DNA of 64,000 bases from the NCBI GenBank assembly GCA_036964625.1, contig JBALTG010000001.1, positions 54,939-118,938 on the forward strand, in the 5' to 3' direction. The notes beneath the pieces were generated by a model. That model did not search any database. It was given only the letters and a program-made list of their open reading frames with translations, and was not told the origin of the DNA. Numbering within the stretch: the stretch's first letter is position 1; each line of letters starts with the position of its first letter. Made by a program: the position numbers and the translations under genes. This DNA comes from Motiliproteus sp036964625. Its GTDB lineage: Bacteria; Pseudomonadota; Gammaproteobacteria; Pseudomonadales; Balneatricaceae. Of this stretch, positions 52,547-60,898 are shown piece by piece.

Positions 52547-53098
52547 CTAGCACCAATACTTGGGATAGTTCGCCTGCCGACTGAGGTTGTTGTATATCAG
52601 CGCCACTACCACCACCAGCAAGGCACCGGTCAAGGTGGGTAGCAGCAAAAAGTCCCAGGACGGCATGCTCAGAAACACAATCACCGGATTGGAACCGGCG
52701 GGCGGATGCACCGTCCGGGTCGCCATCATCAGAACGACCGCGAGGCTAACGGCCAGTGCCATCCCCCACCAAGTCGGGCCGCAGTACGTCAGAACGAGCA
52801 AACCCACCAGAGAACTCAGGAAGTGCCCTGCAACCACATTTCTCGGTTGCGAAAAGGGTGCATCCGGAAAGCCAAACACCAATACGCAAGAAGCGCCAAA
52901 GGAACCCAGCACCAGCGTTGTTCCAAGGCTCTCGGTCAGGCCTGCCAGTACGGCGATCAAGATAAAGGCCCCCAGCCCGGCAACCGCAATATCCCTTAGC
53001 GGATGCTTAGGGGGCAACGCCGCGGCATCCCCCTTGAGCTTATGTAGCCAGCCTGCAGTCGGTATTTTCCGGGACTTCGCATTGTTGGAAAGCGGCAT
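52547..53098 (-). CDS. HPP-family integral membrane protein
   Basis: Protein of 183 residues with four membrane helices and the family block containing His-Pro-Pro: TRTVHPPAGSNPVIVF. Other conserved features are LGSFGASCVLVFGFPDAPFSQPRNVVAGHFLSS. HPP proteins in plastids and cyanobacteria are linked to nitrite transport; bacterial functions are open. It is divergent from the TetR gene with two operator-like dyads between them, so it is likely repressed by that regulator. Confidence 0.88.
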   Translation of the reverse strand: MPLSNNAKSRKIPTAGWLHKLKGDAAALPPKHPLRDIAVAGLGAFILIAVLAGLTESLGTTLVLGSFGASCVLVFGFPDAPFSQPRNVVAGHFLSSLVGLLVLTYCGPTWWGMALAVSLAVVLMMATRTVHPPAGSNPVIVFLSMPSWDFLLLPTLTGALLVVVVALIYNNLSRQANYPKYWC

Positions 53099-53137
53099 AG
53101 AGGGCTCCTTGGTAAGCGTTAATCAATGATCTAAAAG

Positions 53138-53182
53138 TAGACTGATCAGTCTATCCGAGGTCATGGTAGACAAATCGGTCTG
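53138..53182. promoter_or_regulatory. Two TetR-type operators between HPP and tetR genes
   Basis: TAGACTGATCAGTCTA (53138-53153) is a perfect 16-bp palindrome. TAGACAAATCGGTCTG (53167-53182) is a related imperfect dyad whose start is 29 bp downstream. The TAGAC-N6-GTCTA layout resembles sites of NemR-like TetR regulators. Sites lie 39 bp and 40 bp from the two divergent start codons. Confidence 0.75.
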
Positions 53183-53222
53183 CTTTTGTCAATATGATCC
53201 TTTAATTGGTAACAGGATTCTT

Positions 53223-53798
53223 ATGTCTGCTAAGCGGCTTCAGTTGATCACCTCGGCCTTTCAGCTCTTCTATCAAAAGGGGGTTCATGGGGTAGGTATC
53301 AACGAGATTCTGGCTGAATCCGGCGTCGCCAAGAAAACCCTGTATCACCATTTTGATAGCAAGGATGCGCTGGTATCGGCCGTGCTGGCTTACCGTGACC
53401 AGTGCTTTTTTCATTGGCTGGAAGAAAGGCTGGATGCCGCCACACCCGGCATTGCGAAAATCGATACCCTATTCAGTGCACTGGACGATTGGTTCAACGA
53501 TCGTGTAGAAACGTTGTTGCCATTTCACGGCTGTTTTTTTATCAATGTCTGTGCTGAGTTTGGTGATCCCGCCCACCCGCTGCACCGGCAGTGCACCGAA
53601 CATAAACGAAACATCGCGGCCCTAATTAGGGCTCAGGTCCGGACATTGACCATCGACGTGTCGTTGGTTGACGTTGTCACCGACAGCCTATCTCTTCTTA
53701 AGGAAGGTGCCATCACGCTAGCCCATGTGCAGGGCGATCGAAGCGCCGCTTTAAAAGCAAAGCAAACGGCCCACCTGCTAATCAAAAGCTGCAAGTAG
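53223..53798 (+). CDS. TetR-family transcriptional repressor
   Basis: Protein of 191 residues. The N-terminal helix-turn-helix has SAFQLFYQKGVHGVGINEILAESGVAKKTLYHHFDSKDALV, the standard TetR pattern. The C-terminal ligand domain contains a Cys near residue 101 (HGCFFIN) and another in NVCAEFGD, as in NemR-like regulators that sense electrophiles, though this is only suggestive. The ATG at 53223 has AGGA upstream; the longer frame from 53163 overlaps the operator. It very likely controls itself and the HPP gene. Confidence 0.9.
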   Translation: MSAKRLQLITSAFQLFYQKGVHGVGINEILAESGVAKKTLYHHFDSKDALVSAVLAYRDQCFFHWLEERLDAATPGIAKIDTLFSALDDWFNDRVETLLPFHGCFFINVCAEFGDPAHPLHRQCTEHKRNIAALIRAQVRTLTIDVSLVDVVTDSLSLLKEGAITLAHVQGDRSAALKAKQTAHLLIKSCK

Positions 53799-53931
53799 CT
53801 GCCCTGGCCTGAACCTACGGGACAGGAACCGTTTTAGTGACAACCCCTTTGGCGCACTGATGAACTCTTCAAAATCAAGAGGCGCATTCGCCGAGAAACG
53901 CAATTTTCACCTGGGTACCTTCCGCGACAGA

Positions 53932-53962
53932 GGGCGCTGCCTGGAGAAACCGTGCAGCGCCC
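53932..53962. terminator. Hairpin downstream of tetR
   Basis: GGGCGCTGC (53932-53940) and GCAGCGCCC (53954-53962) form a perfect 9-bp stem with a 13-base loop. It lies between the convergent tetR and DMT genes and may terminate both; a T-run is missing. Confidence 0.4.
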
Positions 53963-54050
53963 CTAGCCGTTGTTTCCAGAGAAAAATCTGTCAATAGGTG
54001 TGACCGAATAACGCTCATAGAATCAACCTCTTCAGTCGCCAAAACAGCGA

Positions 54051-54947
54051 CTACACAAGCTCCGTTTGAGTTGCGGTCGCCCTGTTCCAGCGATTATGAA
54101 CCAGCGTGTAGCTGCCGCTCAGCACGATGATCAAACCACCGGCCAACGTCATCGTGTCCAGTTGCTCGCCAAAGGCAACAGCCCCTAAAAAGAGGGCAAA
54201 CAGCAACCGGGTATAGCGAAACGGCGCCACGACGGAAACGTCACCGGTGCGCATGGCAATCGTCAGCGCATAATAGGCCACCACACCAAAGATCACGGCC
54301 CCTGCGACTAAGCCACTGGACGCCAAATCCAGGTTGACGGCTTCCCCCGTATACAGGTGCATAACCAGGCCGGTGGGTATCAATATCAAAAAGCCATAAA
54401 CGCCTAATTGCCTATTGGACAATACCGGTGGCGCCGCCCGGGTCGCCAGATCGCGTCCGGCGAAGCCCAGCATTCCGATCACCGCCAGCAGCGATGCGGG
54501 TTCGAAACTACCGAAACCCGGACGAAGCACGATAAGCACCCCGGCGAACCCCATCAGAATCGCGCACCAGCGCTGCAGGCCCACCTTTTCGCCAAAAAGC
54601 AACGCCGCCCCCAGCACCACCACCAGTGGTGTGGCCTGCAAGATCGTCGAGGCACTCGATAACGGGGTTAACGTAATCGCCAGGACAAAAAACAGCCGAC
54701 CGACCACTTCGCAGACCGCTCGAATCAGCATCGGACGCGATAACACGGCACGATGAATGATCTTTTCCCCGCATCGCCAAGTGAGCCCGCTAAAGATCAG
54801 CATACCGCCCAGGCCAAAAAGGGCTAAAACGATCCCGGTCGAGACGCTGCTCGCCGCGGCTTTAACGAACATGTCTTCGATGGCAAAAGCCGCCATGGCG
54901 AGCACCATAAACAGGCTGCCGCGGGCATTATCGGAACTCAAACCCAT
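54051..54947 (-). CDS. EamA/DMT-family permease
   Basis: Protein of 298 residues, ten membrane helices in two EamA repeats, with LQRWCAILMGFAGVLIVLRPG closing the first repeat and TLAGGLIIVLSGSYTLVHNRW the second. Role: transport of a small metabolite or drug. The second DMT protein of the window, not obviously paralogous to the one at 49.3 kb beyond family level. It lies 76 bp after ubiV on the same strand, so it could be the last gene of the redox cluster or separate. Confidence 0.85.
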   Translation of the reverse strand: MGLSSDNARGSLFMVLAMAAFAIEDMFVKAAASSVSTGIVLALFGLGGMLIFSGLTWRCGEKIIHRAVLSRPMLIRAVCEVVGRLFFVLAITLTPLSSASTILQATPLVVVLGAALLFGEKVGLQRWCAILMGFAGVLIVLRPGFGSFEPASLLAVIGMLGFAGRDLATRAAPPVLSNRQLGVYGFLILIPTGLVMHLYTGEAVNLDLASSGLVAGAVIFGVVAYYALTIAMRTGDVSVVAPFRYTRLLFALFLGAVAFGEQLDTMTLAGGLIIVLSGSYTLVHNRWNRATATQTELV

Positions 54948-55023
54948 ACGTATCTCCCCCCTCTGTTATTAACGCCATTCAGACTCCTGTCTCGGTCCCT
55001 GTCTCGGCCAAAACGCGCCTCGG

Positions 55024-55923
55024 TCACAACGCAACAGAAGGATCGAGTTGCTGCATCCCGGCATCGTTGTACCAGTAACCGTTGACGGTATCGGCGCTGA
55101 CGGCGGCTATCGCGTCCTGTCTGCCGTCGATACGCGCACGATAGCGATCAATCACCTCGCTCATCGCCTCGGGCCTGGGGCTGAGGCGTACCAGATTAAC
55201 CCCCATGCGTTTCATCTCGTCGATCTCAGGCAGCAGGTTATAGACCTGGCCGGACAGGGTCTGGATGCCATTAAGGGTGAAGACCCGCTGCTGCTCCTGA
55301 CTCGCCAACGGCATGCCCTGTGGATGTTCCAGGCAGACAACCTGACAACTGTCCTTGGGCAGATTACGTGCCCTGGCGCTGAAACAACGGGCGGAATAGG
55401 CCAGCGGTAGGTAACCGTAGCTGAACACCTCGGTTTCGATCTGATCCACAAACCCCAGCGCCTGCGCGTCACTGAGAATCGCCGCCAGCGTCTCTCCGGA
55501 CAGTTCTACCGGCATCACCCAGCGCCGCATGCCGCGTTTATAGAGCGTCTGCAGTGAGCGCGCGTTGTAGACGTTAATCGCCGGGCCGGTGACGAACGGC
55601 AGCGTGCGCTCGGACAGCATCTGCACCGCCCCCATGTCGTTGGCTTCGACCCACAGGTCGCCGTTGTCACACAGACGGCGCAGGGTCTTGAGTTCCGATT
55701 CCGCTTCGATTAACACCAGACTCGACAACACCACCTGCTTGCCACTGGCGGCCAGCTCGCGCCCGAGATCGATCCACTCCTGGGTTTTCAGCTCACGACG
55801 CTTAGAACACACGGTCTCACCCAGGTAGATCACGTCCACCGGCTGCTCAACCAGTTCGCGGTAAAACTGCAATACGGTGTCGCGCTGCCAGAAAAACAGC
55901 ACCGGCCCGACTGATAACTTCAT
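55024..55923 (-). CDS. ubiV: U32-family protein UbiV (oxygen-independent ubiquinone synthesis)
   Basis: Protein of 299 residues. UbiU-UbiV hydroxylates the ubiquinone ring without oxygen, with both subunits carrying a 4Fe-4S cluster. The four cysteines expected in E. coli UbiV are at the same positions here: C39 (GETVCSKR), C180 (SARCFS), C193 and C197 (DSCQVVCLEH). The N-terminal LSVGPVLFFWQRD and VEANDMGAVQML fit. It follows ubiU with a 32-bp gap. The third member UbiT (SCP2-type) is not in the window. Confidence 0.93.
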   Translation of the reverse strand: MKLSVGPVLFFWQRDTVLQFYRELVEQPVDVIYLGETVCSKRRELKTQEWIDLGRELAASGKQVVLSSLVLIEAESELKTLRRLCDNGDLWVEANDMGAVQMLSERTLPFVTGPAINVYNARSLQTLYKRGMRRWVMPVELSGETLAAILSDAQALGFVDQIETEVFSYGYLPLAYSARCFSARARNLPKDSCQVVCLEHPQGMPLASQEQQRVFTLNGIQTLSGQVYNLLPEIDEMKRMGVNLVRLSPRPEAMSEVIDRYRARIDGRQDAIAAVSADTVNGYWYNDAGMQQLDPSVAL

Positions 55924-55957
55924 ACCTCTACTCCTCGATGCCTGTTCTGCTCACGCA

Positions 55958-56956
55958 CTACTGCCAGGGGCGCGAATACGCGCCCAGGGTGGTTTGGGAG
56001 CCTTCGGACACCGCGTCGAGCGCAGCCATCCACTCCTGTTTGGCCGCGTAGCTGGCAGGATTCGCCTGCATCGCGTCGATCGCCTGGCGCCAGACGCTGA
56101 CCACCTGTGCGACGTAGGCAGGACTGCGTTGCCGCCCTTCTATCTTCACCGCAGAAACCCCGACCTCCTGCAGCTGCGGTAACAACGCCAGCGTGTTGAG
56201 GCTGGTCGGCTCCTCTAGTGCATGGAAAGTATTGCCTTCGACCTGAAAGCGGCCCTTGCACAGGGTCGGATAGCCCGTGTTCTCGCCCGGCGCGTAGCGA
56301 TCGATCAGCACATTGTTAAGGCGTGTTTCCAACCCGCCATTGGGCTGCTCTTGCCAGCGCACCGCGTGGGCTGGCGAGCAGGCGCCACAGGTGTTGGGCG
56401 ACTGATCGGTCACGTAGGAGGAGAGAAAACAGCGGCCTTCCGCCATGATGCACAGGCTGCCAAAGGCAAAAACCTCCAGCTCAACCGGGCTTTGACCGGC
56501 GAGGTGGCGCACCTGCGCCATGGACAATACCCGCGGCAGTATCGCGCGAGTAATGCCGAATTCAGCGTGGTAAAACTTCAGGCTTTCGTAATTGGTGGCC
56601 GACGCTTGCACCGACAGGTGCAACCCCAGATCCGGATGACGCCTAGCCGCGTATTCCATGACGCCCATATCGGCGACGTGGAGGCCGTCTACGCCCAAAT
56701 CGGCGGCCAGATCGACCGCTTTTTGCCAACGGCTCCAGCCCTGCGGCTGTGGATAGGTATTGATCGCGACATAAATCTTTTTACCGCGCTCACGGGCGTA
56801 GTCCAATGCTTTGTAGGCCTTCTTGTCATTGAAATTAAGGCCGGCAAAATGGCGCGCATTGGTATCATCTTTAAAACCGATGTAGACCGAATCGGCACCG
56901 TTATCGACAGCTGCTTTCAGCGACGGGTAACTCCCGGCCGGGCATACGAGTTCCAT
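55958..56956 (-). CDS. ubiU: U32-family protein UbiU (oxygen-independent ubiquinone synthesis)
   Basis: Protein of 332 residues, partner of UbiV. It begins MELVCPAGSYPSLKAAVDNGAD and has the U32 signature segment FAFGSLCIMAEGRCFLSSYVT. Cluster cysteines fall near 169, 176, 193 and 233, matching E. coli UbiU to within one residue when counted from this ATG. That agreement, and AAGAGG eight bases upstream, supports 56956 over the TTG two codons earlier. The start is two bases beyond the ccoG stop, so the genes are probably coupled. Confidence 0.93.
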   Translation of the reverse strand: MELVCPAGSYPSLKAAVDNGADSVYIGFKDDTNARHFAGLNFNDKKAYKALDYARERGKKIYVAINTYPQPQGWSRWQKAVDLAADLGVDGLHVADMGVMEYAARRHPDLGLHLSVQASATNYESLKFYHAEFGITRAILPRVLSMAQVRHLAGQSPVELEVFAFGSLCIMAEGRCFLSSYVTDQSPNTCGACSPAHAVRWQEQPNGGLETRLNNVLIDRYAPGENTGYPTLCKGRFQVEGNTFHALEEPTSLNTLALLPQLQEVGVSAVKIEGRQRSPAYVAQVVSVWRQAIDAMQANPASYAAKQEWMAALDAVSEGSQTTLGAYSRPWQ

Positions 56957-56958
56957 AT

Positions 56959-58395
56959 TCAAAACCTCTTGGTTTGACCCTTGGCCGGGCTCATAAACAC
57001 CGCATGCCGTGCAGCACCTAGCTGATCGTCGCCTGTTGTGACCTTAAACAGGATCTGACTGGAACCTGAATTCAGCGAATGGGGCGGTACCCGTACGAAA
57101 ATCTCATGGGCGGTCACGCCCGAGGGCGTGAGCATGATCGCTTCGGACGCGCCGACGACGATCAAACCAGCCGGACCAGACACCTCGATACGGGCCTGTA
57201 TTTGCTGATCGGTCTTATTGAGGACTTTCAAACGGTAACGATTCTGGATTGCACCATCGCTTTGCATCACGAACATCGGCTGGCGATGGTGGATGACTTT
57301 CAGTTCGAGCGCATCCAGGGTTGCCAGGCCCCAAGCCCCGCCTATGACCGAGAACGCCAGGATTGAGACATACACCCAGACACGGGGTCGCTTGAACCAT
57401 GCCGCCTCAACCATTCCTCGCAGTCCATTCAGCGAGTCATAACGTATCAATCCCTTGGGCCGGCCAATCTTCACCATCACCGAATCGCACGCATCGATAC
57501 ACAGGGCACAGGTAATACAGCCCTGCTGCTGGCCATCACGGATATCAATGCCGGTAGGACAGACCGCCACACAGAGGTCACAGTCAATACAATCCCCCAG
57601 ATGTTCGTCTGACACGCCTTTTTTTCGGCGTCCCCGCGACTCACCCCGGACGGCGTCGTAGGCCGGAAGCAGGGTGTCCTCATCCACCATAACGCCCTGG
57701 ATACGCGAATAGGGGCATAGCCAAAGACAGGTCTGCTCACGCATAAACCCAGCCAGGCTGTAAGTGCCGAAGATAAAGGCGCCGATGGTAATGCTGGCCT
57801 CCAGCGGCAGGTCCAGATTTAGCAGCCCCAGCCACAGATCACCCGCGTCCATAAACCAGGCGACAAAGCTGACCCCCGTCAGTAACGCGATCAGCAGCCA
57901 AAGTGCATGCTTTGCAGCTTTGATCCGCAGCTTGGCCAGCGACCAAGGCGCGTCGTCCAGCGTTTTGCGCTGATGAGGCTTACCTTCGAAACGCTCCTCG
58001 ATCCAGACATAGATCTCCGTCCAAACCGTCTGAAAGCAGAAAAACCCGCAGAACACCCGCCCCGCCACCGCTGTCACCACCGCCAACAAAATAGCGAAAA
58101 ACAGCAGGATCAGCGCCAGGATCCACAGATCCTGGGGCAGTATGGTCAGGCTAAAGAGATAAAATTTCTGTGCAGGAAGATCGAACAGAACCGCTTGTCG
58201 ATCCCCCCATTGCAGGTAGGGTCCGAGAAAAAACACCAGCCAGACGCTGCTGGCCCACCCCTTCAACGTACGCCAGCGTCCCGGCATCCGTTTGGGGTGT
58301 ATTTTCTCTTCCCCCACATTGACGTGCCATTGACCGACGTCCGCATAGATATCATCAATTGTCTCGGTTGGAATGACTGCATGACGGCTATTCAT
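56959..58395 (-). CDS. ccoG: Cytochrome c oxidase accessory protein CcoG (RdxA/FixG-like)
   Basis: Protein of 478 residues with about five membrane helices, two 4Fe-4S clusters (CIDCDLCVAVCP and CITCALCIDACD) and a C-terminal Ig-like periplasmic domain. Other features are GRVFCGFFCFQTVW and CLWLCPYSRIQG. CcoG acts in copper delivery for cbb3 oxidase by reducing Cu2+ in the membrane. No ccoNOQP is in the window, so its role here may be tied to the redox cluster. ATG 58395 is chosen over 58401 because GGAGG is then six bases upstream rather than adjacent. A small gene overlaps its 5' end. Confidence 0.9.
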   Translation of the reverse strand: MNSRHAVIPTETIDDIYADVGQWHVNVGEEKIHPKRMPGRWRTLKGWASSVWLVFFLGPYLQWGDRQAVLFDLPAQKFYLFSLTILPQDLWILALILLFFAILLAVVTAVAGRVFCGFFCFQTVWTEIYVWIEERFEGKPHQRKTLDDAPWSLAKLRIKAAKHALWLLIALLTGVSFVAWFMDAGDLWLGLLNLDLPLEASITIGAFIFGTYSLAGFMREQTCLWLCPYSRIQGVMVDEDTLLPAYDAVRGESRGRRKKGVSDEHLGDCIDCDLCVAVCPTGIDIRDGQQQGCITCALCIDACDSVMVKIGRPKGLIRYDSLNGLRGMVEAAWFKRPRVWVYVSILAFSVIGGAWGLATLDALELKVIHHRQPMFVMQSDGAIQNRYRLKVLNKTDQQIQARIEVSGPAGLIVVGASEAIMLTPSGVTAHEIFVRVPPHSLNSGSSQILFKVTTGDDQLGAARHAVFMSPAKGQTKRF

Positions 58396-58528
58396 TGCCA
58401 TCCTCCGACGGAGGGTTAGTCGTGGTGAAAATTTTCGCCCGTAGTTTCATGCCGAGGACCGCGAGCATAACGACGGAGCCAACGACAGTAAGAATCGATA
58501 AAATGGCAACGGCATCGAGATTGAGCAT
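58388..58528 (-). CDS. Small single-pass membrane protein, 46 residues
   Basis: Reading frame of 46 codons from ATG 58528 to TAG 58388, overlapping the ccoG start by 8 bp. AGAGAGGTG lies eight bases upstream. The product is a hydrophobic helix (about residues 5-27, Ala/Val/Leu-rich) followed by KLRAKIF and a polar tail ending PPSEDGNE, so an N-out or N-in single-pass membrane protein. I do not recognise a family. Position between DUF934 and ccoG suggests a cofactor-assembly or redox subunit; that is inference only. Confidence 0.6.
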   Translation of the reverse strand: MLNLDAVAILSILTVVGSVVMLAVLGMKLRAKIFTTTNPPSEDGNE

Positions 58529-58543
58529 GGGATTACACCTCTC

Positions 58544-59044
58544 TCAGAAGCGAAACTTGAAGGGAGTTCGCGGGCTGTAAATCGATCCTTGATAGGTCAG
58601 GCTCATACCGAGAAGCATCGCCAGTGCTGTCTCCAGGCATTCACCCTGTTGCAACGCGATGGCGTTGAAACCACAGCGCCTCAGCTGCGGCGCCTGATCG
58701 GCGATTAAATCACCGCAGGCGCGTAACTCGCCCTCGAAGCCATAAGCCTCCCGCAGCAAGGCGGCGGTGGAAAAACCGGTTCCATCCGAGAAGCTGCTAA
58801 AGTGAATGGCGATCGCAGGAATTTCGCTAAGACGGGCTTGCAGCGCGTCGAGGCATTCATTGCTATCTATCCAGATCCCGGGCCGAACCTGATATCGATC
58901 AAAACCAGGATATAGATCCAGCCACACCTGCTGCGGTAGAAAGTAACGCACACCGGCGGCTGTAGAGACGGGTTCTTCCGCATCGCGTTCGATAATCAGC
59001 GACAGATCCTCGACAATACCGCCGTCCTTAATTATTTTTGGCAT
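58544..59044 (-). CDS. DUF934-family protein of the sulfite/nitrite reductase operon
   Basis: Protein of 166 residues. It has the DUF934 features: KDGGIVEDLSLI near the start, a central WIDSNECLDALQARL and FSSFSDGTGFSTAALLREAYGFEGELRACGD, then a C-terminal ETALAML. Such proteins are commonly encoded just after cysI-type reductases and annotated as oxidoreductases without a proven reaction. AAGGAGG precedes the ATG. The start overlaps the reductase stop by 17 bp, showing coupling. Confidence 0.85.
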   Translation of the reverse strand: MPKIIKDGGIVEDLSLIIERDAEEPVSTAAGVRYFLPQQVWLDLYPGFDRYQVRPGIWIDSNECLDALQARLSEIPAIAIHFSSFSDGTGFSTAALLREAYGFEGELRACGDLIADQAPQLRRCGFNAIALQQGECLETALAMLLGMSLTYQGSIYSPRTPFKFRF

Positions 59045-60695
59045 AAACGACCTCCTTGAAAGGCTTTAATCCGAGGCGAACCACAACATCTGCAAACGCT
59101 TCCTGAGCCGATGACCGAGTTTGAAGATAAAGCTCAAGAATACGATCGACAGCATCGGGCACCGTCTCCGCGTTCAGCGCCGGGCCTATTATTTTGCCAA
59201 TACGGGCCTGATTGCCCGATTGGCCGCCGAGGGTTATTTGGTAGAACTCCTTGCCGCGCTTCTCAACCCCGAGGATGCCGATGTTGGCGATGTGGTGGTG
59301 GGCGCAGGCGTTGATACACCCGGAGATACCCAGAGAGATCGCGCCCAGGCTATACAGCCGGTCCAGATCGGCCAGGCGTTGCTGAATCAGCGCACTGATG
59401 GGCAGTGATCGGGTGTTGGACAGATTGCAAAAGTCAGCACCCGGGCAGCAGACGATATCCGCAGCCGTGCCTTGCGTGGGCGTCGCCAGATCCAGCTCAC
59501 CCAGAGACCGCCATAGCTCAAACAGATCCGATTGTTTAACATCGGGAAGGATCATATTCTGCTGCTGCGCGGTCCGTACCTCACCAAAACCAAAGCGTTC
59601 TGCAAGGTCGGCAACCGCGCTCAGTTGGCTGTGGTGAATGTCTCCGGGCGCTTTCCCCAGGGATTTAAGGGAGAGGGTGACGGCTGCATAGCCGGGTATG
59701 CGGTGTAGATTGACGTTGTTTGCCGCCCAACGGTCGAACAACGGCTGTCGCTGCCGCTGCTCGGAGAGCTGTGTCGCCGCCGTGTCTGCGTTTAGCGTTT
59801 CATAGTGAGGGGGCGTAAAGAAGGACTGGGCATAGGCCAGTTCGTCCGGCTTGAGCTGGAAGTCACTGCGCCGCGAGGAATTAAACTCATCCTCTACCTG
59901 CTCTTTAAAGCGCGCCATACCCAGCGCCTTCACCAGAATTTTGATCCGCGCCTTGTACTTGTTATCGCGGCGGCCGTAGCGGTTGTAGACCCTTAGAACT
60001 GCTTTGAGATAGGCCAGCAACTCGGCTTGCGGGAGAAACTCCCGTATCCGCGATCCCAGCATCGGCGTACGCCCCAAACCGCCGCCTACCCAGACTTGAA
60101 AACCGATACGCGCATGGGCATCACGCACCACGCGCAGACCGATATCGTGTACCTGAATGGCTGCCCGGTCGATTTCGGCACCGATCACGGCGATCTTGAA
60201 CTTTCGCGGCAGAAAGGCGAACTCGGGGTGCACCGTCGACCATTGCCGAATAATTTCACAGTAGGGGCGTGGATCGGCCACTTCGTCTGGCGCGACGCCT
60301 GCGAAAGGATCCGTGGTGGTATTTCGAATGCAGTTACCACTGGTCTGAATCGCATGCATTTCGACCTCGAGCAGCTGCTCCAGGATCTCTGGAACCTGTT
60401 CCATTTCAACCCAGTTGAATTGAACATTCTGGCGTGTGGTCACATGGCAGTAGCCGCGATCGTAGTTGCGCGCAATCTGCGCCAGTTTGCGCAGCTGATT
60501 GGCACCCAAAATCCCGTAAGGCACCGCCACCCGTAGCATCGGCGCATGCTTTTGCACATAGAGCCCGTTCTGGAGCCGAAGGGGTAAAAAGACCTCTTCG
60601 GCAATGTCACCCCCCAGGTAACGCGACATCTGCCCTTTGAACTGCAGCACGCGATCCCGAACGACCTGGCGATCATAATCGTCGTATTGGTACAT
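59028..60695 (-). CDS. Siroheme-dependent nitrite/sulfite reductase
   Basis: Protein of 555 residues from ATG 60695. It has two ferredoxin-like/NIR-SIR half domains: LRLQNGLYVQKHAPMLRVAVPYG and YDRGYCHVTTRQNVQFNW near the N-terminus, ASGNCIRNTT-type substrate-pocket segment (TSGNCIRNTTTD), and the 4Fe-4S/siroheme cysteines CCPGADFC and GCINACAHH in the second half. It reduces sulfite or nitrite by six electrons. Pairing with DUF934 argues for sulfite assimilation, but the clustering with UbiU/V and CcoG leaves nitrite open. The extended frame from 60800 overlaps the regulatory region. Its ribosome site is weak. Confidence 0.88.
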   Translation of the reverse strand: MYQYDDYDRQVVRDRVLQFKGQMSRYLGGDIAEEVFLPLRLQNGLYVQKHAPMLRVAVPYGILGANQLRKLAQIARNYDRGYCHVTTRQNVQFNWVEMEQVPEILEQLLEVEMHAIQTSGNCIRNTTTDPFAGVAPDEVADPRPYCEIIRQWSTVHPEFAFLPRKFKIAVIGAEIDRAAIQVHDIGLRVVRDAHARIGFQVWVGGGLGRTPMLGSRIREFLPQAELLAYLKAVLRVYNRYGRRDNKYKARIKILVKALGMARFKEQVEDEFNSSRRSDFQLKPDELAYAQSFFTPPHYETLNADTAATQLSEQRQRQPLFDRWAANNVNLHRIPGYAAVTLSLKSLGKAPGDIHHSQLSAVADLAERFGFGEVRTAQQQNMILPDVKQSDLFELWRSLGELDLATPTQGTAADIVCCPGADFCNLSNTRSLPISALIQQRLADLDRLYSLGAISLGISGCINACAHHHIANIGILGVEKRGKEFYQITLGGQSGNQARIGKIIGPALNAETVPDAVDRILELYLQTRSSAQEAFADVVVRLGLKPFKEVVYAKNN

Positions 60696-60716
60696 CGAAT
60701 AAACACCCTGTTGAAG

Positions 60717-60740
60717 GCAACGAGCCATTGATCTCGTTGC
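60717..60740. promoter_or_regulatory. Inverted repeat upstream of the siroheme reductase
   Basis: GCAACGAG (60717-60724), 8-base loop, CTCGTTGC (60733-60740): perfect 8-bp dyad, 22-45 bp ahead of the reductase start. Could be an operator or a leader hairpin. Confidence 0.45.
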
Positions 60741-60769
60741 GATGCCATAGAGTAAACGAGGGGCGAAAA

Positions 60770-60857
60770 GGGATACAGATTCAGATTTATCTATATTCAC
60801 AGGGCCAAAATGCGCCTATGCTGATCTGTACTCCCTTATTTTTATCAATCTGTACCC
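60770..60857. promoter_or_regulatory. Repeated ATCTGTAC-type sites between reductase and MocR genes
   Basis: GGGATACAGAT (60770-60780) is roughly the inverse of ATCTGTACTCCC (60824-60835) and AATCTGTACCC (60847-60857); a degenerate ATCCGTGCTT follows near 60876. MocR-type regulators often bind sets of direct or inverted repeats in a divergent promoter, so this is a candidate recognition region. Confidence 0.5.
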
Positions 60858-60898
60858 ATTACTTCATACTCATCAATCCGTGCTTGTTAATTCGACCT

